Of a DNA stretch of 64,000 nt, positions 22,891 to 34,094 are shown piece by piece; position 1 is the first letter of the stretch, and every line of letters starts with the position of its first letter. The DNA comes from Pharus latifolius. Its lineage: Eukaryota > Streptophyta > Magnoliopsida > Poales > Poaceae. The stretch covers positions 2,914,001-2,978,000 of the forward strand of contig CM033322.1 of NCBI GenBank assembly GCA_019359835.1, given 5' to 3'. The notes below the pieces were generated by a model. It ran no database searches. It was given only the letters and a program-made list of their open reading frames with translations, and had not been told where the DNA came from. Made by a program: the position numbers and the translations under genes.

Positions 22891-24145
22891 ATGGCCAATA
22901 ATCCCCCCGGCGGTTATGTTAATTGGTTTGGCGAACCAAATTTAGATGAGGAGAACTCCCAAGCGCCAAACAGTCAAAATCCGCCCAGTTTTCAACCTCC
23001 TCCCCCACCATACCCGATGTGTTATCCACCGTACGCTGCACCCCCTCCATACGGCCAACCACATCCATATGCACATCCGTACGCGCAATCCCCCTACGGC
23101 CCTTACGGCCAAAATCCTCATTACGTTGGAGCTCCGACCATGTCTGCAGGAATCTCGCCTCCTGAACCACCGAGCAAAAATTCCCAGTCCACGTCCGTAT
23201 CGGATACCGGGAGTCCGCATAGCTCGGTCCCGGGAGTGATCGAGGCCGAGGACAACGCTATCAAAGGCGCACGAAGGTCTGGGGCACAGCGTAAACGAAT
23301 GCTCTGGTCCCAACAGGACGACATGCGACTTGTGAGTGCTCATCTAACTACTAAAATCCGCTATGGTAGACTTTGTTATTAAATTTGGATTTTTCGTGCT
23401 CCAGATCAGTGCATGGTTAAATAACTCCCTCGACCCGGTCGATGGGAACAATCAAAAATGTGACGAGTACTGGTCAAAGGTGGTTGCCGAGTACAACGAG
23501 AGCAGTCCGCCTGATCGCAGACGAGATCTCAGGCACTGCAAAGACCATTGGCAAAAGAGCAATAAAAAAATTGTTCAGTTCAATGGTATTTACTGCAGGT
23601 TGCGCGATGCCTATGCTAGTGGTCGTTCGGATGACCAATTGACGTCGCAAGCACGCGACATGTACAGACAAGAGGTGGGTCAGGCCTTCATCATGGAGCA
23701 CTGGTGGAGAGCCGTATGTGGTCAACCGAAATGATGCCGAAGCTACTTGGATTCTTCCAAAAGAGCTCGCCTCAACGAAGAAGGTGCTCACACGTCGTCG
23801 TCGAACAACGACGATGACCCCGTCGAGCTTCCACGACCTATAGGGCGAGACGCGGCAAAGCGGAAGGGTAAGAGTAAACTAGGCGGAACATCATCGGCGC
23901 GCGAGGAGACCCTAGAGCGCATCGACAAAGCCAACGCCGAGCTTAATACTATGGCCGACAAAGCCCTTGCTGTAGCCGATAAATTGCAGGGGATGGCCAG
24001 AAGCAAAGAGAAGGCTTCATTGATGAAGTCGTTGACGAAGCTACTTGCGATAGATACATCCCATTTATCGGACAACCGTAAGGCGACGCATGAGGCTGCA
24101 ATAGAATACATCAACGAGCAGCTTAACAATCTGAAAAACAAATAG
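22891..24145 (+). pseudogene. Harbinger ORF1, Myb/SANT-like DNA-binding protein, one in-frame stop
   Basis: Partner protein of PIF/Harbinger transposases; in Pong-type systems it binds DNA and helps bring in the transposase. Exon 1 (22891-23331) encodes a Pro/Tyr-rich low-complexity N-terminus and the start of the trihelix/SANT domain (KRMLWSQQDDMRL). Exon 2 starts at 23405 (GTGAGT donor, CCAG acceptor) and continues with ISAWLNNSLDPV...CDEYWSKVV, typical of NAM-associated plant ORF1 proteins. A TGA at 23732-23734 interrupts the frame after VCGQPK, where relatives usually have Trp. The same frame then continues without shift to 24143 through a basic segment and a coiled-coil-like C-terminus (RSKEKASLMKSLTKLLAID). 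This looks like a single G-to-A nonsense change. Confidence 0.85.
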
Positions 24146-24209
24146 TAGACCGAACATTGTACTTTTCATTTAAACATTTGTACTCGCACTATTAATTTAA
24201 GTGGTTTTG

Positions 24210-24722
24210 GATTCACTTGTTTGTACCAGCGTATGTGATCGATACTTTTGGATTATAGCCGTTGGAGCTGACACATCTGTTCGATGCATTTGGATTTTAG
24301 CCGTTGGAGCTGACGCATGTGATCGGTACTTTTGGATTTTAGCCGTTGGAGCTGACGCATGTGATCGGTACTTTTGGATTATAGCCGTTGGAGCTGACAC
24401 ATCTGTTCGATGCCTTTGAATTATAGCCGTTGGAGCTGACACATCTGTTCGATGCCTTTGGATTTTAGCCGTTGGAGCTGACGCATGTGATCGGTACTTT
24501 TGGATTTTAGCCGTTGGAGCTGAGACATTTACTCGATGTCTTTGGATTATAGCCGTTGGAGCTGACACATCTGTTCGATGCCTTTGGATTTTACCCGTTG
24601 GAGCCGACGCATGTGATCGGTACTTTTGGATTTTAGCCGTTGGAGCTGAGACATTTACTCGATGTCTTTGGATTTTATCCGTTCGAGCCGACGCATGTGA
24701 TCGATGCCTTCGGATTTTAGAC
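24210..24722. repeat. 42-bp tandem repeat array (about 12 copies) between the Harbinger genes
   Basis: The unit reads ttttggattttagccgttgg followed by agctgacgcatgtgatcggtac. The agccgttgg word recurs at 24257, 24299, 24341 and onward every 42 bp. Two variants interleave: one with gacgcatgtgatcggtac and one with gacacatctgttcgatgcc. Because 42 is divisible by three, a 14-residue repeat frame stays open on the - strand; this is not taken as a gene. The array occupies the ORF1 3' region and the immediate upstream region of the transposase. Confidence 0.93.
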
Positions 24723-24724
24723 CC

Positions 24725-24731
24725 CTATATA
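24725..24731 (+). promoter_or_regulatory. TATA-like element of the Harbinger transposase
   Basis: tatatat at the end of the 42-bp array, about 110 bp before the preferred ATG at 24835 and 20 bp before an alternative in-frame ATG at 24745. A transcript starting ~30 bp downstream of this element would use 24835. Confidence 0.5.
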
Positions 24732-24834
24732 TTTGCACCCCTCCATGCCCTCATATTCACAACTCAGTTATCTCAACTTCACAACCGAGGCCTCCGCTCT
24801 TGGTGATATCAACTTCACAACCAATCCCAAAAAA

Positions 24835-26178
24835 ATGTCGTCCAGCTCAACCACAAGTAGTGGTGAGGACGAAGGCATTAACCAAATGGAAGAGTTCGCG
24901 GCGGGGTTAGCAAAGACCTGTCTAACGGTCGAACCCCTTATGCGTCACGCTCTTCATGATGTTGAAGCCAGCATTGGTGCTGGTACCTCGCACCGCCGCC
25001 GACGAAGTAGCAGAAGGTATATCGAAAGAGCTCGCGAAGACGGTCATAACCGTCTAGTCGCGGACTACTTCGCCGATGTTCCGGTCTACCCCGGCTACTT
25101 GTTTTGCAGAAGATTCCGCATGGGGAGACCCCTCTTTCTGCGAATCGTCGAAGCTCTCGGGGAGTGGTCCCCGTACTTCACCCAGAGGAGAGATGCCCTC
25201 AACCGAAAGGGGCTATCTCCATTGCAGAAGTGCACTGCAGCTGTGCGCATGTTGTCGTACGGCTCGCCCGCTGATGCTGTCGACGAGTACGTACGCATCG
25301 GAGAGTCGACGGCCATTCGATGCCTGGAGAATTTCGTCGAAGGAATCGTTGATCGGTTCGTGGAGGAATATCTCCGTAAACCTACTGTCGAAGACCTCCA
25401 GCGTCTGCTCCAGGAAGGAGAGGACCGAGATTTCCCAGGGATGCTGGGAAGCATCGATTGCATGCACTGGGAATGGCGCAATTGCCCAGTTGCATGGAGG
25501 GGCCAATTCACCCGTGGTGATCAAGGAGTCCCTACAATAATATTTGAAGCGGTCGCATCCAGAGACTTGTGGATATGGCATGCTTTCTTTGGTGTCGCCG
25601 GATCCAACAACGACATCAACGTGCTTAATCAATCCCCCCTTTTCACTGATGTGTTGCGCGGTCAAGCTCCTACGGTTCAGTACTCTGTTAATGGGACAGA
25701 GTACAATATGCGGTACTACCTGGCCGACGGTATTTACCCCGAGTGGGCTGTCTTCGTGAAGACCGCACCCTTGCCCCAAACGAACAAACTCAAGTTATTC
25801 GCACAACATCAAGAAGGGGCAAGAAAAGATGTGGAGCGAGCGTTTGGGGTGTTGCAAGCTCGATTTGCTATTGTCCGCGGCCCCGCTCGATTTTGGCAAC
25901 AATCAACTCTTGCCAATATCATGAAAGCGTGTGTCATCCTCCATAACATGATAATCGAGGATGAGCGGCACTCTCATGACCCGATCACTCTATTGTACGA
26001 TACTGAAGGCACATCAACCGTAACACCGCCTACTATCCACAGCAGTGCTCCGCCAATTTTTGAACATATGCTAGATCGAAATAATGCGATCCGTGCTCGC
26101 CCAACACATCGGCAACTGAAACGGGATCTTATCGAGCACATCTGGCAGCGTTTCGGGGCCGGCGGTACCGATGAGTAG
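24835..26178 (+). CDS. PIF/Harbinger DDE transposase, intact
   Basis: DDE endonuclease (DDE_4/Plant transposase family) that excises and inserts the element. The frame is uninterrupted for 447 residues from MSSSSTTSSGEDEG, normal for Pong-like enzymes, and no intron is needed. Catalytic residues read from the sequence are Asp ~208 in MLGSIDCMHWEW, Asp ~260 in GSNNDINVL and Glu ~334 in GARKDVERAFGVLQARFAIV. An Arg-rich patch (HRRRRSSRRYIERAR, ~53-67) and a helix-turn-helix-like segment (ALNRKGLSPLQKCTAAVRML...GESTAIRCLENF) precede the core. The frame is also open up to 24745. Alone among the three transposases here it has no lesion, but its ORF1 partner is broken. Confidence 0.95.
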   Translation: MSSSSTTSSGEDEGINQMEEFAAGLAKTCLTVEPLMRHALHDVEASIGAGTSHRRRRSSRRYIERAREDGHNRLVADYFADVPVYPGYLFCRRFRMGRPLFLRIVEALGEWSPYFTQRRDALNRKGLSPLQKCTAAVRMLSYGSPADAVDEYVRIGESTAIRCLENFVEGIVDRFVEEYLRKPTVEDLQRLLQEGEDRDFPGMLGSIDCMHWEWRNCPVAWRGQFTRGDQGVPTIIFEAVASRDLWIWHAFFGVAGSNNDINVLNQSPLFTDVLRGQAPTVQYSVNGTEYNMRYYLADGIYPEWAVFVKTAPLPQTNKLKLFAQHQEGARKDVERAFGVLQARFAIVRGPARFWQQSTLANIMKACVILHNMIIEDERHSHDPITLLYDTEGTSTVTPPTIHSSAPPIFEHMLDRNNAIRARPTHRQLKRDLIEHIWQRFGAGGTDE

Positions 26179-26375
26179 TTGTTTGTGCGGTTGTTAAGGG
26201 CCGACTGTTGCCAAATTTTAATTTAGTGTATGTCATATTTTTTCCTGTGTGCCATTTAAATAAAATTAATTTTAAATGTTTTTTGTTATTTACAACAATT
26301 TTATTTTAATTTGTTGTCTTCGAATTATCTGAATTTTATTTTATCAATTTGTTAATGTGTAATAAATAATGTATG

Positions 26376-26571
26376 TGCGGGCCCCACGCGAAGCGCCAAG
26401 CGAAGCGCCGGTGGGTTGGAGAAGGGTGGTGCTTCAGATGGTGCCTCGCAAAGCGCCAAGCGAAGCGCCGATGGGTTGGAGAAGGGTGGTGCTTCGCATA
26501 CGTGACACAGAATATACTGGAGAATATTCTGTTGAAGCGCCAAGCGAAGCGCCGGTGGGTTGGAGACAGCC
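26376..26571. repeat. Right subterminal repeats and TIR of the Harbinger element
   Basis: Three spaced copies of gcgaagcgccaagcgaagcg followed by ggtgggttggag and, twice, agggtggtgcttc. The last copy merges with the terminal ggttggagacagcc. Multiple inward copies of the terminal word may offer extra transposase binding sites. Confidence 0.75.
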
Positions 26572-26574
26572 TTA

Positions 26575-27667
26575 TCCACCTTTAGACTGTCTCAAAACTA
26601 CACTCATTTTATCGGTCAAAAAGAAATATTTGAAGTTCTAGACTAATCTAAAAATTGATCTCCTAATAATGGCAAATGGTGACCTAATATGGTCATTGTC
26701 TGGACAAAAGATGGAAAGCTGTATCCCTGATGTGAACCCACACTTCCATCATTTGCATTAACACAACAGTCAATTATAGCTGATCAACGATTGGAATTCG
26801 GCACGCGCTGAATACACTATTATGTGAATGTTTGGTTTAATTTAATTTAAAAATGATTTGAATTTATAGAATAAGACTAAAATCAAACTCATATTTAGTC
26901 AATTTTGACTAACCATGGAATTGAAGAATTGATAAAATAACCTAAACGCTCTCTATATGGAATAAGTGGTATCATGACAACTCTCTGCAAGACGATTACA
27001 ATAATAATGGAGTATAAACTTAAAATATAAAATATAACAATCGTGAACCGCCCATAGATTTGCCGTCGTACCTCGGGACAAGCTAAAGTTGATTTCTGAA
27101 AGCTCCATGCAATTAAAATAGGATTAACACGTACCTGTAGTTAACACTAGGATTAACTATTAGTGTCTTAATCCAAGTTGGCAGATGTGATCGCCTTACA
27201 AAGTGGACTTTTCTGCAGACGAGAGGACCTTAATTACCAACGGTGGGAGGCCTTACGAGGACAAACCAGTGTATGTCACTTCGTATCCGTCAATTTTTCG
27301 TTGTCGATTTATGCATAGAATTTTTGACATAAATTGCTCTTGGTACTGTAGTACACAGCACGAAATTTGTAGATGAATATAGGGAAAGTTGAATTAATTG
27401 CGACTTGACGTGAAGTCTAATCGCGTCGTTTGAAAACAGTATGTCACCAAGGCATATCACACTGGCAGTCTGGCACGCTGTTGGAATTGGAAACATCCAT
27501 TCTGGATGGTGATCAAAAGTATCGGACTCGCATTAGTTTTATGAGTCGGGAATGTGTTTGTGCCTTGATCCCCACGTAATGTGACCTGGAGACTGTTGGA
27601 GTGTTATATTGTCAAACAATTGACAATATGCAACTATGCAAGATGGCTCTAAAGAATTGGTCTTTGG
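26575..27667. other. Intergenic, AT-rich; no gene seen
   Basis: Contains only short frames without recognisable domains; no repeat structure noted. Confidence 0.4.
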
Positions 27668-27676
27668 CATGATTTC

Positions 27677-28293
27677 AGATTTTTTTCTTTTAAGAATGAC
27701 CTATTAAAAAATTTTCAAAACTAACCTAAATTTTTTTAAAATATCAAAAATAACTTTTAATCGCGAGTTTCTGTTCGCGGGTTCAATTAGGTGGCACAAC
27801 CTACGAGCTCGCGAGCCGATGAGTCGCCAGTCTTCTCGCCTTTTATCCGCTTTCATCGCCACTCCACCACACCACGTCGTGCCGCGCCGCCACTGTTCCT
27901 TGTGCGCCAGCACCAGCGTCGCCGCACGCCACACCGCATCATCAATTTCGTCGCCGCTCTCATCAGGTGCCATCTCCCCCACCAGATCTCATCGCCACAC
28001 GTTGTCTCCCTCAATCTCACCGCTGCTCACCACCACCATCTCCGAAACCACTAATATGATCCATTCGACACTTCAACAACCACTTGACATTCCGATAATC
28101 ACTCATGTGTTGACCACGACCACTCCACCATGACCACGCCAGCCCGCGACGACCACATGAACTACTTCTAAGCTGTGCCACCTAATTAGTCGCGAATGGG
28201 GAGTTCCGCGACTAAAAGTTATTTTTTATATTTTAAAAAGTTTCAAATTATTTTTGAAATTATTTTTTTAATGAATTATTAGTAAAAAAGCTT
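27677..28293. mobile_element. Non-autonomous MULE-like element, 0.6 kb
   Basis: The ends are inverted copies of about 110 bp: an AT-rich outer part with nearby cattaaaaaa and tttttaaaatat words, then cttttartcgcg and aattaggtggcac. The flanking 9-mers are catgatttc (27668-27676) and catgattcc (28294-28302), 8 of 9 matching, as for an old MULE insertion. The interior (27800-28130) is CCAC/GCCGC-rich and could be captured exon sequence, but no protein is recognised. Confidence 0.72.
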
Positions 28294-28302
28294 CATGATT
28301 CC

Positions 28303-29860
28303 AAGCGTTGGAATTATCCAGCTGGAACGAACATAAGGAAAGGTTTCTGTAAGCAAATGTTTCAATGTTCACACTTCACGCTCGCGGCGGTCCTTAAACA
28401 CCCGCAGGAACGCTCTGAGTGGAACTTTTTCTTTTACGCATCACATGTTTCTTTTTTTTAAAAAAAAAAGCTCATACCATTTTATGGTCGAATAATTGTT
28501 GTACAAATATATGTAAATTACAAATATTTTTGGACATGATTTGGATTCAATTTGTGTTTTGTTTGGAGACTGATGGTAGAAATAAGAGATAAAATTGTTG
28601 GGCTTTAGCCCAACTATAATGGGAAAAAAGTGTTTTTCTTAGAATAGTTAATATGGAAAAAAACTCAAAAAGAAAGACACTGCGACTTGACCTTTTTTTT
28701 ACTCAACTGCTAACCCTTCTTACAAGTTACATTGGGCTAGAACAAAATATGTTAGCAAAATTGGATACTGGTTTTTAATAAATGGTAAAACCGAATAGTG
28801 ATCTAACATATTTTTCCTGGGAGCAATGCTATTGTTATGGAAAAATTATATATGTAGTAAAAGATAAAAAAATGCAGATCAAATTTGGTTTAAGGTTTTA
28901 TGTAATGATATTGCAATTTTTAGACTAGAAATCGAGCTCTGTCCATTCAAACCGTGATAAATTGGGCCAGGCCTATCTGGGCCGTCTGCTTGTTAAGGAT
29001 GTGGAGACCCTCCTGCCTTCCCCACGTATGGGCCAGTGAAATCACCTAACCCACCGCTGCCACGGACCACGGGCCCCTGACCCGTGAGCCACTCGAACCA
29101 GTCCTCTACATCCCCACGAACCCAAACCAGTATCATCAAAATGGCGAAATCGATGCCCGGGTGCAATTCATGTCGAATGACCAAGTGGATTAGTGGATCA
29201 AAATTGTATAGGAAACTTTCTACATATAGAAAGTGTCTGAAATCGTTGGATCTCAAACATATGGTTCCTAATGTATCTCACATCATGCATATAGAACCGT
29301 TGATGCGAAATCCAACCACACCGGAGGCTCTTCTAGCCATAGAAAGTTTCTTATACGATTTACGTCTTGGATCACTTTTATGACAGTTTGATGGTTTTTT
29401 GTATCAGAAATATAAAATAAATAAAATAATGAAAGTGAGTCCCGTGCTAGATAGACTCACATGTCATGAAAAAAATGCATCAAGAATAGTAAAAACCCAT
29501 TAACCTTTATGGATAAACGATACACTTTAATTAATCCTACTTATCATGAGAGAAGGAGTAATCCATTCTTAAGTAACAAAAATATTATTTCTTAAGAAAA
29601 AATAGAGATTGGAGTCATATATAAAAGTACCCTTCAAGTCATTCAGGAGGATCCAAATAGAGCCCAAGAGAGATAGAGACTAGGAGAGAATAGAATCAAG
29701 AAATAGAGACACATGAGAGTCAAATCTTAGAAAAACTACTAAGTCTAGCTCCTTTTTCATCCGATGACATTGTGATGGCTCTCATTCTTGATGATAAATT
29801 ATAGACATATGTTTGACATTCTTACTTCGGGAGTATAATCAACGCCCTATTTTTGTTTTT
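28303..29860. other. Intergenic; no supported gene
   Basis: AT-rich apart from a short moderate-GC stretch at 28970-29390. A 99-residue frame there (+) and its antisense show no domain I recognise, and neither is annotated. Confidence 0.35.
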
Positions 29861-29861
29861 G

Positions 29862-30110
29862 TATCAAGGTAGAGAATAACAATCATCTGTTCAATCCTCA
29901 AGGATCGAGAGATGTGTTTCACTTTATTAGAGTTTTCCGTAGCAAGGTGGAGGACAACAACCATCTGTTCGGCCCTCAAGGATCTGGAGATGTGTTGCAT
30001 TTCACTGAAATTTTCCATAGCAAAGCGGAGGACGACAATCATCTGTTCGGTCCTCAAGGATCGAGAGATGTAGCGCACCTCACTGGAGCTTGCCGTAGCA
30101 CTTGACTGTA
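29862..30110. repeat. 78-bp tandem repeat, three copies
   Basis: The word catctgttc recurs at 29884, 29962 and 30040, exactly 78 bp apart, inside a longer unit (gtggaggacaacaaccatctg ... ctcaaggatctggagatgtg). 78 is 26 codons, so frames stay open on both strands through the array. Copies differ at about one base in eight. No flanking domain identifies a parent gene; it may be a fragment of a repeat-containing retroelement or host exon. Confidence 0.8.
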
Positions 30111-32470
30111 CGGCCCGACCAAATATGCTAGACGCGACTAAACATATTATTTTTCGCACCAAATTGCTCATATTTCAACTCAAGAGTGCAGTCAGCGGCT
30201 CACTCTTATAACTCATTAAGCTGCTCATGCTCCGTTTCTAAGAGAGAAAATTTCATTGAACTAAACACCATTTTCGCTCAACATATACATTGTGTAAGAC
30301 TAATAAAATCTTGTCACTCATTCATACATCCATCTGTGACCAATGATGTGAAGATCAATTCCGCTCTACATTACATTAAGTTATCTTCACCAACAAACTA
30401 AATGTCTGGTACTGATGAGACGAAGACAACAAATCCGTCCACGACCAACAAGGTCGAACAATTGCATGGCTAGGTGCCGATAAAACTAGTCATGTGACCT
30501 TATATCCGTATGGATACCGACGAGACCAAATGATTCTACTGCCAAAACTAACAAAATCAAGACCGCACCATCACCATGCATGTTGCTTACATTGCATTGT
30601 ATTGCATTTCCTCATCTAACCTATGAAGAGCAAAAGTAGAATTTGAAGACGACGACTTGAAATGTAGTTTAATTAGAAATTTTTTACTAAGTTAAGCTCG
30701 GAGCTTTACGAAGTCTCGAGAACTAAAAACCCACACAATCCCCTGTTGTCAGATGCTACTAAAATACAAATACTTCTATTTTTGTAATTCAATAAAGACT
30801 CATAAAAAATAAGTTTAACTATGTAATTTTTTTGTCATCCTATGTTTTTTTTGTTAAAATAGAATGTCACGGTCACAAATAAAATAAAAAGAAGAGTAAA
30901 CTCTTGGATTGAGAAAAAATTTTCTTCGTCATTGTACGACGAAATGACCCTAACACCGAATTGAACGCGAAAGTTTGTATGAACAGTTCTAAACCTAATA
31001 TTAGAATTGCTAATCTCAAATATGATGAGAAAAATACATATAGCACAGAGTTAAATCGAATGAGGTCAAAGGGACTAGACTCAAAAAGAAATGCCACTTA
31101 CTTTGGAGAACGTGAACATGCCAGAGAAGATTTTTCTTCCAGTGAGCTCCGTGCATTGCTAGTGTCATTGCAAGTTGGTGATGGCCCAAAAAGAGCTATT
31201 TTGGCAGTTACTGCCAACAGAAAAAAACCAGAAACCAGACCAACATAAGCCTCTGCTGCCCCAAACCAGCCGCAGATTCAACTTCTCCACCAAACCCCCA
31301 CCACAAAAAAAACTAACATTATCTGGGTAATAGGAGAAGTGCCCGTTTGGCCACACCCACCCAAGCGGGATGCATCGAAGACATATTGCACCTGTTGTTT
31401 TTTTCCCTATAAAGAAACATCACATACTTAATACACACACGCACACACATCCTAATCCACAAGCAATAAAGCACGTTATTTTGCTAGTCAATATAATGGC
31501 ACATGGCTTACGAATTTCCAAAAAGGCTTTAGTTCGATAGAACCTACACGATTACAGATTAGGAGCAAAATTTATATTTGATCATGTAGATATAAGTATG
31601 CAGTTATAGGTAATCATGAATCCGTGCTGTACAAAGGAATAGAAATACCCTAGAGTTCCACCAAAATCCACTTACAGATTTCGCATGATTTTATCTATTT
31701 CTTTTGGTTTTCACACCAAAAATCTAATAATACAGTTAAAGAATATGATATATTTGTTCAATATCACATTTTATGCATGCGGTATATCCTACATTTTATA
31801 ATCATTACTTGATTTCTGACTAAAAAAATATCTAATACAAAAAAATTAGCGAAAACTCCGTAAATAAATGTGGTGAGTTTCTTATCTGTCCTAAAAATAT
31901 GACAAGGTAAACAAAATATTATTATGGGAGCGAGTGGATGAAATTGAGAGGATCTGCACCCATAAGAATAGTAGTATACAAATGCTACTTGGTTCTAGGC
32001 AACAAATTGGTGATCGATTTCCCAAAACGGTTCTCCTCCCAAAAAGAGCTTTTTTGGCAGGTTGCAGCAGCCAAAACCGGGAATCCCAGTGAGGAGCCCC
32101 TCCTGCCCCCTTCTGCCGCGGATTCAACTCCTCCACCAACCGCGCAAAAAAACAAGCATTATCTGTGGAAGACGAGTTCACACTTCACACAAAGAGGGAT
32201 GTATCCAAGACAAGTAGACACTGAGAAGGCGAAATGGTCACACAAAAACACAGCTGGGAGTCACTAACCACTCCCAAATGATCTGCATCTGCTGGTCTTG
32301 TTCATCTGGACGCTAGCAACAAAAAATACTTGTGTATGGCCCGCTCCTGGACCAACATCATTCAGGGAAACTTAAATGATTTATGCAGTCAAAAGTCTAT
32401 GTGCAACGGATTAGCCGCGGTGGACAGCAGGCTTGCCAAAATGTGATTACACCCACCCCTTTCTGTCTTG
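30111..32470. other. Upstream region of the dioxygenase gene; contains a diverged direct repeat
   Basis: No gene seen. About 150 bp at 31180-31330 (ccaaaaagagctattttggcag ... attcaacttctccaccaa ... cattatctgg) recurs at 32035-32170 with substitutions and small gaps; a shorter related word (cccaaaaagctatttttggcgg) occurs near 43637. Confidence 0.5.
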
Positions 32471-32476
32471 CAGGCC

Positions 32477-32485
32477 TATAAATAC
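32477..32485 (+). promoter_or_regulatory. TATA box of the dioxygenase gene
   Basis: ctataaata preceded by GC-richer sequence (ttgcaggcc), about 85 bp upstream of the first ATG at 32562 and 120 bp upstream of the ATG at 32598; a good plant core promoter. Confidence 0.65.
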
Positions 32486-32561
32486 CATTCTTAGCATACA
32501 TATCTTCTGCATTAAAAAGAGTGTAGTAGAGATACATAGATCGTTCGGAAGTTGACGAGGA

Positions 32562-34094
32562 ATGCCCACAGTGTCCAGGTGCTTCTTTCCCCGTTTTATG
32601 GCAGGTCACCACCAGCAGCGGTTGCCGCCGTCGCGGCCATTGCCTGTGATCGACCTTGGCAGGCTCAACGAGGATCCGGCCACACGGGCGCTACTCACTG
32701 AGGACATTGCCCGCGCGTGCCGCGAAAGGGGGTGCTTCCAGGTTCGTTTGCACTATACAGTTTGAAATACTTGTCAGTTAACACTTCAAGAATTAACACC
32801 CCTGGCTGGTCAGCTAAAAGAATAGTTTTGACTTGTAACTCATGTGTCATCTTACTCGGTGTTTACCAACTTACTTACCATGGTATGTAAATGTAAATAG
32901 TTTTAATAATAAACAGTCACACGACAGCACTATACTAATCAGTCCACATCACCATTTCCCCTGACAGGAGAAACAGGGTAAAACCTGCCATTTATACATA
33001 GGTCGATGGCAAAGTTCAGCATGCACGTACCTAAAGACCTTGTCAGGAGAAACTACTGAAATTACTCCAGGACCAATAGAGAATAAATTAACTAGCAAGT
33101 GAAATGATGAACTGTATGCAGAGCAAAACTCAAGAGCCAGAAGTCAATGCTCATAAAAATTTTTCCTAACTTCGCCAGGTGATAAATCACGGTGTCAGCA
33201 AGTCTGTCATGAAAGGCGCCCTCGAAGCTGCCACGGGATTCTTTAAATTGTCAACAGAACACAAGGAGGAGTTCGCATCGAATGACATCCGACAGCCCGT
33301 CAGATATGATACGAGCTCGAGTGATGGGATCAGCATGGCCAGGTCATTCCTGAAGCACTATGCTCACCCCCTCAAAGACTGGATCCAGTACTGGCCAATG
33401 CAGCCAGCAACCTACAGGTAACCTGCATAAATCATTCACATTACAGAGCCAACGCATGTGTGTCCTATCATGTCAGTATGTCACTGACAATCCTAACTTT
33501 TGAACAAATGACACCAGGGAGAAAATGGGCGAATACAGTATCGAAATAAGAAGAGTGTCCCTGCAACTTATAGGGGCAATTCTACAAAGCCTGGGATTAG
33601 GCCCGTCGTACCTGCAAGAAAAACTTGAAGCAGGAGTGCAGTTCATGGCCGTGAACAAGTACCCGCAGTCAACGCAGCGTGGTGATACGGTCGGCTTGGC
33701 TCCTCATACCGATTACGGTTTCATCACCATCCTGCTGCAGTGTTCCCCAGGGCTTGAGGTACAACACCACAGCGATCAGGCCTGGACTGCTGTTCCGGAT
33801 ACCCCTGGGGTCCTCCACGTCCATGTTGGGGACCACCTGGAAGTGCTGAGCAATGGCCGGTTCAAGTCCCTTCTCCATCGAGCCGTTCTCAATCCCGACA
33901 GAGCAAGAATTTCTGTCGCGAGCATCCACGGTCTCTCGATGAATGAGAAGGTCCACTGTGCTAAAGAGCTCATCGACGAGCAGCACCCAAAAATGTACAG
34001 GGAAAGCAGCTTCCAGGACTTCCTTGACTTCCTGCCATCCAATGCCAACAAGTACAGGAGCTTTGTCGACAGCCTCAAAATCGACAGAGCTTAA
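32562..34094 (+). CDS. 2-oxoglutarate/Fe(II)-dependent dioxygenase (DMR6/F3H-like, DOXC class), intact
   Basis: Cytosolic oxygenase that uses 2-oxoglutarate, O2 and Fe(II) to hydroxylate or desaturate a small molecule. Relatives act on flavonoids, salicylate, hormones or specialised metabolites; the substrate cannot be told from sequence. Exons are 32562-32741, 33179-33417 and 33518-34094, all GT-AG. The protein is 331 residues from the first ATG or 319 from 32598, which begins MAGHHQQRLPP and may be the real start. The N-terminal domain has LPVIDLGRL and QVINHGVS. The double-stranded beta-helix core has the iron ligands His203 and Asp205 (APHTDYG) and His260, and the 2-oxoglutarate-binding Arg270-x-Ser272 (ARIS). 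All catalytic residues are present, so it should be active. A related gene lies in opposite orientation at 43121-41053. Confidence 0.93.

Larger units (their letters stand above)
22138..26571 (+). mobile_element. PIF/Harbinger (Pong-like) DNA transposon, 4.43 kb
   Basis: Bounded by the 3-bp duplication tta at 22135-22137 and 26572-26574, with inverted ends GGCTCTCTCCAAC (left) and GGCTGTCTCCAAC (right, reverse complement). TTA/TAA target and GGCTGT-type ends are diagnostic of the superfamily. It carries both expected genes on the + strand: ORF1, a Myb/SANT-like protein (22891-24145, one nonsense codon), and the DDE transposase (24835-26178, intact). In this superfamily both proteins are needed for transposition. 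Subterminal regions contain repeated ctgacaggtgggcc words on the left and three gcgccaagcgaagcgcc copies on the right. Confidence 0.95.

Noticed and set aside
24197..24568. 123-residue - strand frame of 14-residue repeats in the Harbinger array
   Set aside because: The frame is open simply because the 42-bp DNA repeat is a multiple of three; antisense to the element's genes with no start context.
24210..24722. CRISPR-like array
   Set aside because: Head-to-tail tandem repeats without unique spacers, in a plant transposon.
27290..27496. Small - strand frame near the non-autonomous MULE
   Set aside because: No supporting similarity or gene context; length expected by chance.
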